A stretch of DNA of 64,000 nt, taken from JACVRW01 sp963728155 (GTDB lineage: Bacteria > Actinomycetota > Thermoleophilia > Solirubrobacterales > Thermoleophilaceae). Under the pieces are notes generated by a model. The model worked only from the letters and a program-made list of their open reading frames with translations. It searched no databases and was not told the DNA's origin. Of the stretch, positions 53,541-62,257 are shown in pieces. A program made the position numbers and the translations under genes. The stretch covers positions 1 to 64,000 of the forward strand of contig CAVSJF010000024.1 in the NCBI GenBank assembly GCA_963728155.1. Reading direction: 5' to 3'. How positions within the stretch are numbered: the stretch's first letter is position 1; each line of letters opens with the position of its first letter.

Positions 53541-55481
53541 ATGACGATTGCCCATCGCCTTCTCGCACCGGGTTGGTACCGAGCCGCGCTCGGCGCCGCG
53601 CTGGGATTTTTGCTGGGCATGGGGATCGTTGTCGCCGGCCGTGCGGCGTACGGCTGGGACCCGCTCTTCGAATGGGACTCCATCATCACCGTCGGAGCCC
53701 TGGTCGCCGCGCCGCTGGGCTATCTGGTGGGCATCGGCTGCTTCGACTACTGGTTCCGCTGGGCCTCGGGCGCGCCCACGATCGAGGAGGACCACACGGG
53801 CCACGGCGCTTACTCGTGGCGCGACTACTTCCGGGTGAACACCGACCACAAGGTCATCGGGATCCAGTACATCGTCACCACGTTCTTCTTCTTCATCGCC
53901 GGCGGGATCATGGCGATGCTGATTCGCGCCGAGCTGGCCACGCCCGGCACGCAGTTCGTGGATCCGAACACCTACAACGGCCTGTTCTCGGTCCACGCCT
54001 CGCTGATGATCTTCCTGTTCATCATCCCGGTCTTCGCCGGGATCGCGAACTACGTGATCCCACTCATGATCGGCGCCCCGGACATGGCCTTCCCGCGCCT
54101 GAACGCGCTCTCGTTCTGGATGCTGCCGATCGCGGGCGTGATGATGATCTGCAGCTACTTCGCCGAGGGCGGGGCCTTCGCCACCGGCTGGACCGCGTAC
54201 GCGCCGCTATCGACCGAGACCCCGCTCGGCCAGCAGTTCTTCACCATGGGCGTGCAGTTCGCGGGCGCGTCGTCGATCGCCACCGCGCTCAACTTCCTGG
54301 TCACGATCATCACCATGCGCGCGCCGGGCATGACCTTCTGGCGCATGCCGCTGCTGGTATGGGCCAACTTCACCACCTCGCTGCTCGTGGTGATCGCCAC
54401 GCCGTTCATCGCCGGCTCGCAGTTCTTCATCCTGCTCGACCGCTCGCTGGGCATGCAGTTCTTCAATCCCGGCGCGAACGGCGACGTTCTGCTGTACCAG
54501 CACGTCTTCTGGTTCTACTCGCACCCCGCGGTCTACATCATGATGCTGCCTGGCTTCGGGATCGTCAGCGAGGTGGTCTCCACCCACGCGCGCAAACCCA
54601 TCTTCGGCTACCGGATGATGGCCTTCTCGCTCGTGGCCATCGTGATCCTGGGCTTCTCGGTCTGGGCCCACCACATGTTCGTGTCGGGCATGTGGAGCTG
54701 GTTCCGGGTCCCGATGATGATCACCACGATGCTGATCGCGGTGCCCACCGGCATCAAGATCTTCTCCTGGCTGGCCACGCTGTGGCGAGGTGTGATCCAC
54801 CTGAGAACGCCGCTGCTGTTCGCGCTGGGCTTCTTGACGATGTTCACCCTCGGCGGCATCAGCGGCATCATGCTCGCGGTGGTGCCGTTCGACATCTACG
54901 TATCGGACACCTACTTCATCGTCGCCCACATCCACTACGTGCTGTTCGGCGGCTCGGTCTTCACGATCTTCGCCGGGCTGTACCACTGGTTCCCGAAGAT
55001 CACGGGGCGGATGTACGACGAGACCCTCGGCAAGATCCACTTCTGGCTCTCCTTCGTCTTCTTCAACCTCACCTTCGGGCCGATGCACTTCGTGGGCATC
55101 GACGGCATGCCCCGGCGCGTGGCCGACTACGCCGACCAGTTCGCCACCTGGAACGCGATCATCTCGGTCTCGGCCTTCCTCTTCGGCCTGTCGTTCCTGA
55201 TCTTCCTCTACAACATGATCGCCTCGTGGCGCAACGGGCCGCTCGCCGTGGCCAACCCGTGGCGAGCGCATTCGATCGAGTGGCAGGTCTCCTCGCCCCC
55301 GCCGGTGTTCAACTTCGATTCCGTGCCGACCGTGGTGGGCGGCCCCTACGAGTACGGCGTGCCCGGCGCGGTGCACGCTGTGTTCAAGGACGAGGACAAG
55401 GACAAGGCGGCGGCCGGCGCTCCGGCCGGCGCCCAGCCCGCGCCCGCGGGCGGCGGCGCGCCTCCGCCCACCGATCTATGA
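53541..55481 (+). CDS. ctaD: Cytochrome c oxidase subunit I
   Basis: 646 residues, catalytic subunit of the aa3-type haem-copper oxidase. Two extra N-terminal helices precede DYFRVNTDHKVIGIQYIVTT. Signatures: HASLMIFLFIIPVFAG (helix with the low-spin haem ligand), FWFYSHPAVYIMMLPGFG (His-Tyr crosslink and CuB ligand, near residue 327), VWAHHMFVSGMWSWF (CuB His pair, near 377) and YFIVAHIHYVLFGGSVF (haem a3 and a ligands, near 462). The tail is Ala/Pro-rich. RBS AGGAGA upstream of ATG 53541. Its stop overlaps the next gene (ATGA). Confidence 0.96.
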   Translation: MTIAHRLLAPGWYRAALGAALGFLLGMGIVVAGRAAYGWDPLFEWDSIITVGALVAAPLGYLVGIGCFDYWFRWASGAPTIEEDHTGHGAYSWRDYFRVNTDHKVIGIQYIVTTFFFFIAGGIMAMLIRAELATPGTQFVDPNTYNGLFSVHASLMIFLFIIPVFAGIANYVIPLMIGAPDMAFPRLNALSFWMLPIAGVMMICSYFAEGGAFATGWTAYAPLSTETPLGQQFFTMGVQFAGASSIATALNFLVTIITMRAPGMTFWRMPLLVWANFTTSLLVVIATPFIAGSQFFILLDRSLGMQFFNPGANGDVLLYQHVFWFYSHPAVYIMMLPGFGIVSEVVSTHARKPIFGYRMMAFSLVAIVILGFSVWAHHMFVSGMWSWFRVPMMITTMLIAVPTGIKIFSWLATLWRGVIHLRTPLLFALGFLTMFTLGGISGIMLAVVPFDIYVSDTYFIVAHIHYVLFGGSVFTIFAGLYHWFPKITGRMYDETLGKIHFWLSFVFFNLTFGPMHFVGIDGMPRRVADYADQFATWNAIISVSAFLFGLSFLIFLYNMIASWRNGPLAVANPWRAHSIEWQVSSPPPVFNFDSVPTVVGGPYEYGVPGAVHAVFKDEDKDKAAAGAPAGAQPAPAGGGAPPPTDL

Positions 55482-56311
55482 AGCGCATCCTCGTAGTGGC
55501 CAACGAGACGGTGGCGGGGCGGCCCCTGATCGAGGCCGTGCAGCGCCGCGCCGAGGGCGAGGACACCCACGTACACGTGATCTGCCCCCAGAATCAGCCC
55601 CGGCACGGCTACGTGATCAACGAGGACCACGTCCGCGACGCCGCCGAGAACCGCCTCGAGCTGACGCTCGCCCAGCTGCGCGAGGAGGGCATCGAGGCCG
55701 ACGGCGAGGTGATGGACCCCGATCCCTACTCGGCCATCATGGACGCGCTCGGCGAGGAGGCCTACGACGAGATCATCATCTCGACTCACCCCGAGACGCG
55801 CTCGGGGTGGCTGCGTCAAGGCCTCGTGGACCGCGTGCACCGGGCCAGCGGGCGCCCGGTGGAGCACGTGGTGGTCGACATCGACGCCGATCGCGACGAC
55901 GTGAAGCGCACGCTCGTCGTGGCCAACCAGACCGTCGGCGGCACCGCCCTGATCGACCACCTCAAGGAGAAGGCGGAGGAGGGCCCGCGCGGCTTCATCG
56001 TCATCTGCCCGCAGTCGCCCGACGAGGACGGCGAAAACGGCGACGGTGGAACCGACGCTCACGAGCGGCTGGCCCACATGCTCGGCGAGCTTCAGGACGC
56101 CGGCCTCCAGGCTGTCGGCCAGGTGGCGCACGCCGACCCCTACACCGCAGTCCAGAACGCGCTGCAGTTCTACGCGCCGGACGACATCGTGATCTCGACC
56201 TTCCCCGAGACCCGCTCCGGCTGGCTGCGCTCCGATCTGATCGGCCGCGTCCAGGAGGCGAGCGGCAAGCCCGTCGAGCACGTGGTCAGCGCCGAGGGAG
56301 ATGAGTCCTGA
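55478..56311 (+). CDS. Tandem USP-like (nucleotide-binding alpha/beta) protein in the oxidase operon
   Basis: 277 residues with two homologous halves. Half 1 starts KRILVVANETVAGRPLIEAV and half 2 KRTLVVANQTVGGTALIDHL; each has a long linker, then DPYSAIMDALGEEAYDEIII / DPYTAVQNALQFYAPDDIVI and an identical block PETRSGWLR, followed by GRPVEHVV / GKPVEHVV. This is the fold pattern of universal-stress-like proteins, but the PETRSGWLR block is unusual. ATG 55478 overlaps the ctaD stop and its own stop overlaps ctaE (TGATG), so it is translated with the oxidase. It may regulate or sense the state of the enzyme. No function is established. Confidence 0.8.
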   Translation: MKRILVVANETVAGRPLIEAVQRRAEGEDTHVHVICPQNQPRHGYVINEDHVRDAAENRLELTLAQLREEGIEADGEVMDPDPYSAIMDALGEEAYDEIIISTHPETRSGWLRQGLVDRVHRASGRPVEHVVVDIDADRDDVKRTLVVANQTVGGTALIDHLKEKAEEGPRGFIVICPQSPDEDGENGDGGTDAHERLAHMLGELQDAGLQAVGQVAHADPYTAVQNALQFYAPDDIVISTFPETRSGWLRSDLIGRVQEASGKPVEHVVSAEGDES

Positions 56312-56937
56312 TGGAGTCCGCCTCGATAACGGCGGGGGCCGCCGCCCAGGACCACCACGAGCACCACGGTCCGCCCCCGGCCAACCGCTCCTCGCGGGTG
56401 GAGGCGCAGTACCTGGGGATGCTGCTCTTCATCATCTCCGAGATCATGCTCTTCGGAGCGTTCTTCACGGCCTACTTCTTCATCCGGGTCGTGAACCAGG
56501 CCGAGTGGTTTCCGATCGACGGCGTCGAGCTACCGGTGTTCATCGCGGGCATCAACACGGCCATCCTGATCTCCTCGAGCTTCACCATGCACTGGGCCCT
56601 CGAGGCCGCCCGCAACGAGAACCGCCGCGGGCTGGAGGTGGGCCTTCTGACCACGGCGATGCTGGGCCTCACCTTCCTGTGCATCCAGGTCAACGAGTAC
56701 ATCCACCTCGGCTTCTCCCCCTCCGACAACGCTCAGGGCTCGATCTTCTACGGGCTGACCGGCCTGCACGGCGCGCACGTGTTCGTGGGCCTGACGCTGC
56801 TCACGTTCGCCACGGTGCGCGCCTTCCGAGGCCACTTCAGCGCGAAGGAGCACCGCGGCGTCGAGGTGCCCGGCATCTACTGGCACTTCGTCGATGTCAT
56901 GTGGGTCTTCGTGTTTTCGACGCTCTACCTGCTCTAG
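56311..56937 (+). CDS. ctaE: Cytochrome c oxidase subunit III
   Basis: 208 residues, five helices. A His-rich N-terminus (AAQDHHEHHGPPPANR), then AQYLGMLLFIISEIMLFGAF, INTAILISSSFTMHWALEAA, the conserved QVNEYIHLGFSPSDN and the ending VPGIYWHFVDVMWVFVFSTL YL. The Glu and His of the subunit III signature are present. It binds lipid and helps maintain proton uptake. ATG 56311 shares a base with the stop of the USP-like gene. Confidence 0.94.
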   Translation: MESASITAGAAAQDHHEHHGPPPANRSSRVEAQYLGMLLFIISEIMLFGAFFTAYFFIRVVNQAEWFPIDGVELPVFIAGINTAILISSSFTMHWALEAARNENRRGLEVGLLTTAMLGLTFLCIQVNEYIHLGFSPSDNAQGSIFYGLTGLHGAHVFVGLTLLTFATVRAFRGHFSAKEHRGVEVPGIYWHFVDVMWVFVFSTLYLL

Positions 56938-56941
56938 GGGC

Positions 56942-57052
56942 GTGCTCAACCCGCTGCGCTCCGAGCAGGAGGCGTTTCGCTTCCTGCTCTACGTGATCGT
57001 CTTCGTCGCCGTCGTCCTGGCGATCTTCTTCCTGCTGCGGGCCCTTCTTTGA
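56942..57052 (+). CDS. 36-residue single-helix membrane protein in the oxidase operon
   Basis: GTG 56942, four bases after ctaE: a short cytoplasmic start (LNPLRSEQEAFRF) and one helix (LLYVIVFVAVVLAIFFLLRA). Its stop overlaps the TTG of the inositol-phosphatase-like gene (TTGA). Similar small proteins are found behind ctaE in related genomes as far as I recall, so it may be a structural subunit or assembly factor of the oxidase; this is inference. Confidence 0.65.
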   Translation: MLNPLRSEQEAFRFLLYVIVFVAVVLAIFFLLRALL

Positions 57053-57858
57053 ATCCCGACCTCGAGCTGGCCGAGCGGGCGGCCCGCGCGGCCGGCGAGG
57101 TCCTGCTCGGCTACTACGGCCGGGCGCCCGAGGGCCTCGGCTCGAAGTCCTCGGACACCGACATGGTCTCGGACGCGGACCGAGAGGCCGAGAAGACCAT
57201 CCGGGAGCTGCTGGAGGCCGAGCGCCCGCGCGACGGGCTGCTGGCCGAGGAGGGCTCGAGCAGCGCGAGCGACAGCGGCAGGCGCTGGATCGTCGATCCA
57301 CTCGACGGCACGATCAACTTCCTCTACGGCTTTCCGGCGTGGGGCGTGAGCGTGGCCCTGGAGGACGGCGAGGGCCTGGCCGTGGGCGTGGTCCACTCAC
57401 CGGTCCACGACGAGACCTTCAAGGCCGTGCGGGGCGAGGGGGCCCGATTGGGTGAGCGCCCCCTGCGGGTGCGGGAAACCGGCGGGCTCGGCCGGGCCAT
57501 GGTGGCCACGGGCTTCTCCTACGAGGCCGAGCGGCGCGCGCAGCAGGCGAAGGTGCTGGGGCGCCTTCTGCCCCGGGTGCGCGACATCCGCCGCGCCGGA
57601 GCGGCGGCCCTCGACCTGGCCTGGGTGGCCGCGGGCCGCGTGGACGCCTTCTACGAGCGCGGGCTTCAGGCCTGGGACCTGGCGGCCGGGCAGCTGCTGG
57701 TGGAGGAGGCGGGGGGTTCGGTGCTGGCGCTCGCAGGCACGCCGCCGGGAGTAATCGCGGCGGCGAACCCGGAGCTACTCGGGCAACTCGCCGAGCTGGT
57801 CGGTGAGGGCGGCCCCGCGGAGAATCCGCAGGGCCGCTCACCAACCGGCGGTACCTAG
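57049..57858 (+). CDS. Inositol monophosphatase-family phosphatase
   Basis: 269 residues from TTG 57049. Magnesium-site motifs: GSKSSDTDMVSDADREAEKT, LLAEEGSSSASDSGRRWIVD, then DPLDGTINFLYGFPAWGVSV, the family signature, and AWDLAAGQLLVEEAGGSVLA near the C-terminus. The family dephosphorylates inositol phosphate, fructose bisphosphate or PAP; the substrate is not determined. It is the last gene of the oxidase run. Its stop forms the palindrome CTAG with the stop of the convergent aldehyde dehydrogenase. Confidence 0.9.
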   Translation: MNPDLELAERAARAAGEVLLGYYGRAPEGLGSKSSDTDMVSDADREAEKTIRELLEAERPRDGLLAEEGSSSASDSGRRWIVDPLDGTINFLYGFPAWGVSVALEDGEGLAVGVVHSPVHDETFKAVRGEGARLGERPLRVRETGGLGRAMVATGFSYEAERRAQQAKVLGRLLPRVRDIRRAGAAALDLAWVAAGRVDAFYERGLQAWDLAAGQLLVEEAGGSVLALAGTPPGVIAAANPELLGQLAELVGEGGPAENPQGRSPTGGT

Positions 57859-59349
57859 AGGGCGACCACTACCGACTTGTTCTCCATGTAGTTATCGAGC
57901 ACCTGGCCGCCCATCTCGCGGCCCCAGCCCGACTCCTTGTACCCGCCGAACGGCATTGCGGCATCGAACACGTGATACGTATTGATCCACACCGTTCCCG
58001 CACGCAGCAGCTTCGCGGTGCGGTGGGCCTTGGAGATGTCACGGGTGAACACACCCGCGGCCAGGCCGTAATCCGACTCGTTCGCGCTGTTGGCGATGTC
58101 CTCGGGCTTGTCGAACGGGATCGCGCACGCCACCGGCCCGAAGATCTCCTCGCGCACCACGGACATGTCGGGCGTGGTGTCGGTCAGGATCGTGGGCTGG
58201 ACGAAGTAGCCGCGGTCACCGGAGCGATCGCCGCCGACCGCCACCTGGGCGCCGTCCTGCTTGCCGGCGTCGAGGTAGCCGAGCACCTTGCCGAACTGCT
58301 CGTCGGAGATCAGCGGGCCCATCTGGCTGTCTTCCTCGGTGCCCGGGCCGACCTTGATCTGCTTGGCCGCGTCGGCCACGCCGGAGACGACCTCGTCGAA
58401 CGAGTCCTTCTGCACGAACAGCCGTGTGCCGGCGTTGCAGCACTGGCCGTGGTTGAAGAACACGGCGTGAGCCGCGCCCGCGATCGCGCTCTCCATGTCG
58501 GCGTCGGAGTACACGATGTTCGGCGACTTGCCGCCGAGCTCGAGCGTGACCTTCTTGAGGTTGCCCGCCGCGGCCTTCACGATCAGCTTGCCGACCTCGG
58601 TGGAACCGGTGAAGGCGACCTTGTCGACGTCGTCGTGGGCGGCCAGGTGCGGCACCCGCGTCACCGAACCCGGTGACGATGTTCAGCACGCCGGCGGGCA
58701 GCCCGGCCTCCTGGATCAGCTCGCCGAGGCGAAGCGCGGACAGCGGAGTCTGCTCGGCGGGCTTGAGCACCACCGTGCAGCCGGCGGCCAGCGCCGGTCC
58801 CAGCTTCCACGCCGCCATCAGCAGCGGGAAGTTCCAGGGGATGATCTGTCCCACGACGCCCACCGGATCCTTCAGCGTGTACGCGTGGTACTCGCCCGGT
58901 GCCGGGATCGCCGAGATCGGAATCGTCGCGCCCTGGATCTTGGTCGGCCAGCCCGCCATATAGCGGAAGAGGTCCGCCGCCAGCGGCACGTCAGCCGCCT
59001 GGGCCACCGCGTACGGCTTGCCGTTGTCGAGCGAGTCGAGCATCGCCAGCTCGTCGGCGTTCTGCTCGATCAGCTCGGAGATCTTCCACAGGATCCGGCC
59101 TCGGTCCGAGGCGTTCATGGTCCGCCACTCAGAGCCGTCGGCAAAGGCCTTGCGCGCGGCCTTGATGGCTCGCTCGATGTCCTCGGACTCTCCATGAGCC
59201 ACGTCGGCCAGCTTCTCTTCGGTGGCCGGGTTCAGCGTCTCGAATGTCTTCCCCGACGCTGCGGGCACCCACTCCCCGCCGATAAGCAGGTTGTGGTCAG
59301 CAGCGACAAAGCTCTCTGCTTGGGGCTCGCGGGCTACAGCTACAGCCAT
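57855..59349 (-). CDS. Aldehyde dehydrogenase (NAD(P)-dependent)
   Basis: About 497 residues. ATG 59349 has GGAGAG upstream. NLLIGGEWVPAASGKTFETL, IIPWNFPLLMAAWKLGPALA (substrate and NAD site) and, after a frame change near 58668, VAFTGSTEVGKLIVKAAAG, the active-site Glu in VTLELGGKSPN, and the catalytic Cys in NHGQCCNAGTRLFVQ. The C-terminal KESGWGREMGGQVLDNYMEN is typical of the betaine/phenylacetaldehyde dehydrogenase-like group. The frame break in such a conserved region is likely an error. Substrate not assigned. Confidence 0.9.
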
Positions 59350-59465
59350 GTGTTCTCTCTCCTCTGGCACGCGAGAACGCGCGCTCGTTCCGGATGCGTA
59401 AATCGATACCGCCTGAGAAGGAATTATTCCCCAAATTCGGGGTTCCTAAGCGTTTCCGAGGGCGC

Positions 59466-60144
59466 CTAGTTGCCCAGCAGATACTTCGACCAGCGCCTGA
59501 GTCTGCTTCTCGTTCAGGCGGCCCTCGTACGCCGGCATCACGCCCGCCTGGAAGCCCTCAACGGTGTAGGCCTCCGGCTTGAGGATGGACTCGGATACGT
59601 ACTCCTCGGCGGACAGGTCGGTGCGATTGCCGGCCTGCGCGGCAAGCTCGTCGAGGTTGGGCCCGATGTTGGCGTTGGTGCCCGCCTTGCCGAACGTGTG
59701 GCAGGCGCCGCAACCCGCAGCGGTGAAGATCTGCTCCCCGGTGGTGGCGCCGGCCAGCCCGGCCTGGGCCAGCGCGCCGTCGTCCTCCCCGCTGCGCGAG
59801 GCGGCGAAGGCGACGTAGGCCGCCACGTCGCTGGCGTCCTGGCCCTCGACCAGCCCCGCCGGCATCTGGCTGCTCTTGCGCGGATGGAGGATCTGAGCGT
59901 GGACGATCCCCTCCACGGTCTTGCGACCCTCCCCGTCGGCGAGCGCGGTGCGGAAGGAGGCATCGAGGCTGGGACCGGTCTTGCCCTGGGTGCCCGCGCG
60001 GGCCAGCACGTGACAGGAGCCGCAGCGCTCGGTGAACAGCGCCTTGCCGTTGGCGAGGTCGTCCTCCTCACGCCCGCAGGCGGACAGGAGCAGCGCGAGC
60101 GCTGCCACGAGAAGCGGCACGGTCGTGTTCCGGGCAAGGCTCAA
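59466..60144 (-). CDS. Diheme cytochrome c lipoprotein
   Basis: About 225 residues. TTG 60144 overlaps the stop of the glycosyltransferase gene (TTGA). The signal peptide ends LLLSACGREED (lipobox). Two class I cytochrome c domains: ERCGSCHVLARAG (CxxCH) with PRKSSQMPAGL as axial Met region, and AAGCGACHTFGKAG with AGVMPAYEGRLNEKQ. A frame change near 59480 gives the usual ending ALVKYLLGN, whose stop is at 59466-59468; without it the frame runs to 59446. It may carry electrons to the oxidase subunit II. Confidence 0.85.
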
Positions 60145-61606
60145 GAGGCGGGAACATTATCCGCTGGAGAAGCCGGATAGGGAAGAGCGTCAAGGCGCCC
60201 TTCGGCGGCCTCGATCACCCGTTCGGCGACGCTTTCCCAGGCGTAGTGCGCCGCGGCCTGCTCGGCCAGCGCCGCCCTGGCGCGTTCGCGCTCCTGCGGA
60301 TCGAGCCGCATCCAGGCCACCAGCTTGGCGGCGATCTGGTCCACGGCGTCGGGCCCCACCTGGAAGGAGAGCAGGGGCCGCAGGTGCTCGGGGAGGGCCG
60401 GGGCGAGCGTGGCCGTGACCTCGGCCATTCCCGAGTGATGGGCCGAAAGAGGCAGCACGCCGCACGCCGCCGCCTCGGCCGCCACCATGCCGAAGGCCTC
60501 GGGGAAGGTGCTCGGCATCACCTGCGCCTCGCAGACCGGAAGCAGATCGGGCAGGTCCTCATACTCCAGGCGCCCGGTGAAGTGAATCCGGTCGGCGGCG
60601 GCGGGTGCCGCGGCGAGCCACGCCTCATCCACCCGCCCGAGGAAATCGCTCAGGTAGCGAAGCTGCCCGGGCGGCCCGCCCTCGAGCTCGCGCCCGCGGG
60701 CGGCAATGTCGCGCAGGTCGTCGAGGTCGCGCCGGCGAATGGCGTCCACGAACCGGCGCATGGTGTCCCGGTAGTTGCCAAAGCCGACGATCACGAGGCG
60801 CGCGTCGGGAATCTCGGCCACCACGCTGGGCCACGCGGCGAGCAGCAGGTCGACGCCCTTCGACACGATCAATTTGCCGACGAAGCTGACGATACGGTCG
60901 CGTTCGGGGTCGAGCGCGCGCACCGCCTCGGCCGCGCCGCTCTCACCTCCCCACGACGCGGTGACTGCCGGACTCGAGCTTCGCGGTCAGCGCCTCGAGG
61001 TCGGCAGAGCCGGGGCGAAAGGAGTGAACGTCCACTCCGGGAGGGCCGAGGCGCGTGCGCTCGGGCAGGCTGGGCTCGTCGCTTGAGCACCTCCCAGAGG
61101 CTCGCTCCCGTGTGGTGGGACCCCACCAGAACTCCGGAGGCCGCGCGTATTCCCTCGAGGGCGTAGGGCAGGAAGCGGGGGTTGGGGCGCACGGTGTACT
61201 CGAGGGCGCTGCCGTGGACCTTCACCGCGTAGGGCGCGCGGCCGGCCAGCGCCCGGGCCAGGATCAGCGGCCCCATGATCAGGTGGTTGGCCAGAGCTAC
61301 GTCGGGTGCCGGCAGATCGCGCACGGCGGCGACGTTGGCCTCGATGTAGTGGTCGAGCTCCGCGTCGGTGAGGTCGGAGAAGGGCTTGGCCTCGAAGCCC
61401 TCGTACTCGTCGGCTACGTAAACGGGGAGGATGCGCCCGATGTCGGGGTTGTGGACGGTCACGCCCTCGGGCGGCTCCCAGGCACGGTCCTGGCAGACCA
61501 TGTCGACCTCATGGCCAAGGCGAGCCAGGGCCTCGGCGAGGTTGACGTTGTAGATGTTGCTGCCCGTCCCGCGCAGCAGGTAGCCGTGGAATATCTGTAT
61601 CCGCAT
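60141..61606 (-). CDS. Glycosyltransferase family 4, frameshifted
   Basis: GT-B fold enzyme of about 480 residues. N-terminal half from GTG or ATG 61606: HGYLLRGTGSNIYNVNLAEA, LARLGHEVDMVCQD, DVALANHLIMGPLILARALA and KVHGSALEYTVRPN. Frame changes near 61080 and 60945 (segment GPPGVDVHSFRPGSADLEAL in another frame) join the C-terminal half: SFVGKLIVSKGVDLLLAAW, RIHFTGRLEYEDLPDLLPVC and the GT4 signature EAQVMPSTFPEAFGMVAAEA. The end overlaps the cytochrome gene by four bases. Probably transfers a sugar in glycolipid or glycan synthesis. Confidence 0.85.
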
Positions 61607-61639
61607 TGCCCTCCGTCGCCCTCGCTATTGTCCGCCTCG

Positions 61640-61909
61640 ATGCCTGAGCGTCAGAAGTATCGCCTGCGGGCCCGCTCGGACCGCGAGATCCTTCGCGAAG
61701 CCGAGGCCGGCAAGCGCTACGTCGACCGCGAGAGCGGCGAGGAGCTGAAGGTCGTCGGGGCGGTGCTGCCGCTCGCGCCGTCGCCCAGCGACCTGCCCTA
61801 CTCGGTCGAGAACCTCAGGTTGTGCGGGTGTTCGCTCGAGCAGCTGGTTCAGAAGGACCTGAACGACTGCCCTCACTGCGGCCGCCGCCTGCCGGCCGTC
61901 GAGCGCTGA
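61640..61909 (+). CDS. Small protein with C-terminal zinc-ribbon-like motif
   Basis: 89 residues: a basic N-terminus (PERQKYRLRARSDREILREA), KRYVDRESGEELKVVGAVLP and a C-terminal cluster NLRLCGCSLEQLVQKDLNDC, PHCGRRLPAVE, giving four Cys in CxC...CxxC arrangement, enough for one zinc. Unknown function. The gene is divergent from the glycosyltransferase (33 bases) and its stop overlaps the next frame. Confidence 0.65.
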   Translation: MPERQKYRLRARSDREILREAEAGKRYVDRESGEELKVVGAVLPLAPSPSDLPYSVENLRLCGCSLEQLVQKDLNDCPHCGRRLPAVER

Positions 61910-62253
61910 CCCTGCGACGGGTTCTCAGCCTGGTGGCGGCCCTGGCCGCCTGCGGAGCCCTCCTGGGCTGCGGCGGTGACGACGAGCCCGAGCCCGAACG
62001 GCCGGTCACGGTGCCCGAGGTGACGGTCCCCCAGAGGGACTACGACGAGCCCCCGCCCACCGAGACCGAGCCCGAAACCACCCCGACCGAGCCCACCGAG
62101 ACCACCCCGCCGCCGGAGGATGACGGCGGCACCACGGCGCCCGAGCCCGAGGAGCCGACCGACACCCCCGAGAACGACACCCCGCCGCCCGAGGACAGCC
62201 CGGCCGAGCGCTTCGAGGAGTTCTGCAACGACAATCCGGGCGCCTGCGGGTAG
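61906..62253 (+). CDS. Pro/Glu/Thr-rich lipoprotein
   Basis: About 115 residues. A signal peptide (RRVLSLVAALAACGALLGCG) with lipobox LLGC is followed by a long low-complexity segment rich in Pro, Glu, Thr and Asp, and a short C-terminal segment with two Cys (FEEFCNDNPGACG). The start codon is unclear: CTG 61906 overlaps the previous stop, GTG near 61933 would be too short for the signal. An extended wall-spanning spacer is plausible. Minus-strand Gly/Ser-rich frames over it are its shadow. Confidence 0.55.
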   Translation: MTLRRVLSLVAALAACGALLGCGGDDEPEPERPVTVPEVTVPQRDYDEPPPTETEPETTPTEPTETTPPPEDDGGTTAPEPEEPTDTPENDTPPPEDSPAERFEEFCNDNPGACG

Positions 62254-62257
62254 GACC

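Noticed and set aside
53573..56311. A 912-codon open frame running through ctaD in another frame into the USP-like gene
   Set aside because: The ctaD portion is an Arg/His-rich shadow of a perfectly conserved oxidase subunit; only the part from 55478 is real coding sequence.
62040..62234. Gly/Ser-rich minus-strand frame opposite the lipoprotein
   Set aside because: It is the complement of a Pro/Glu/Thr-rich low-complexity segment; no start site or family.
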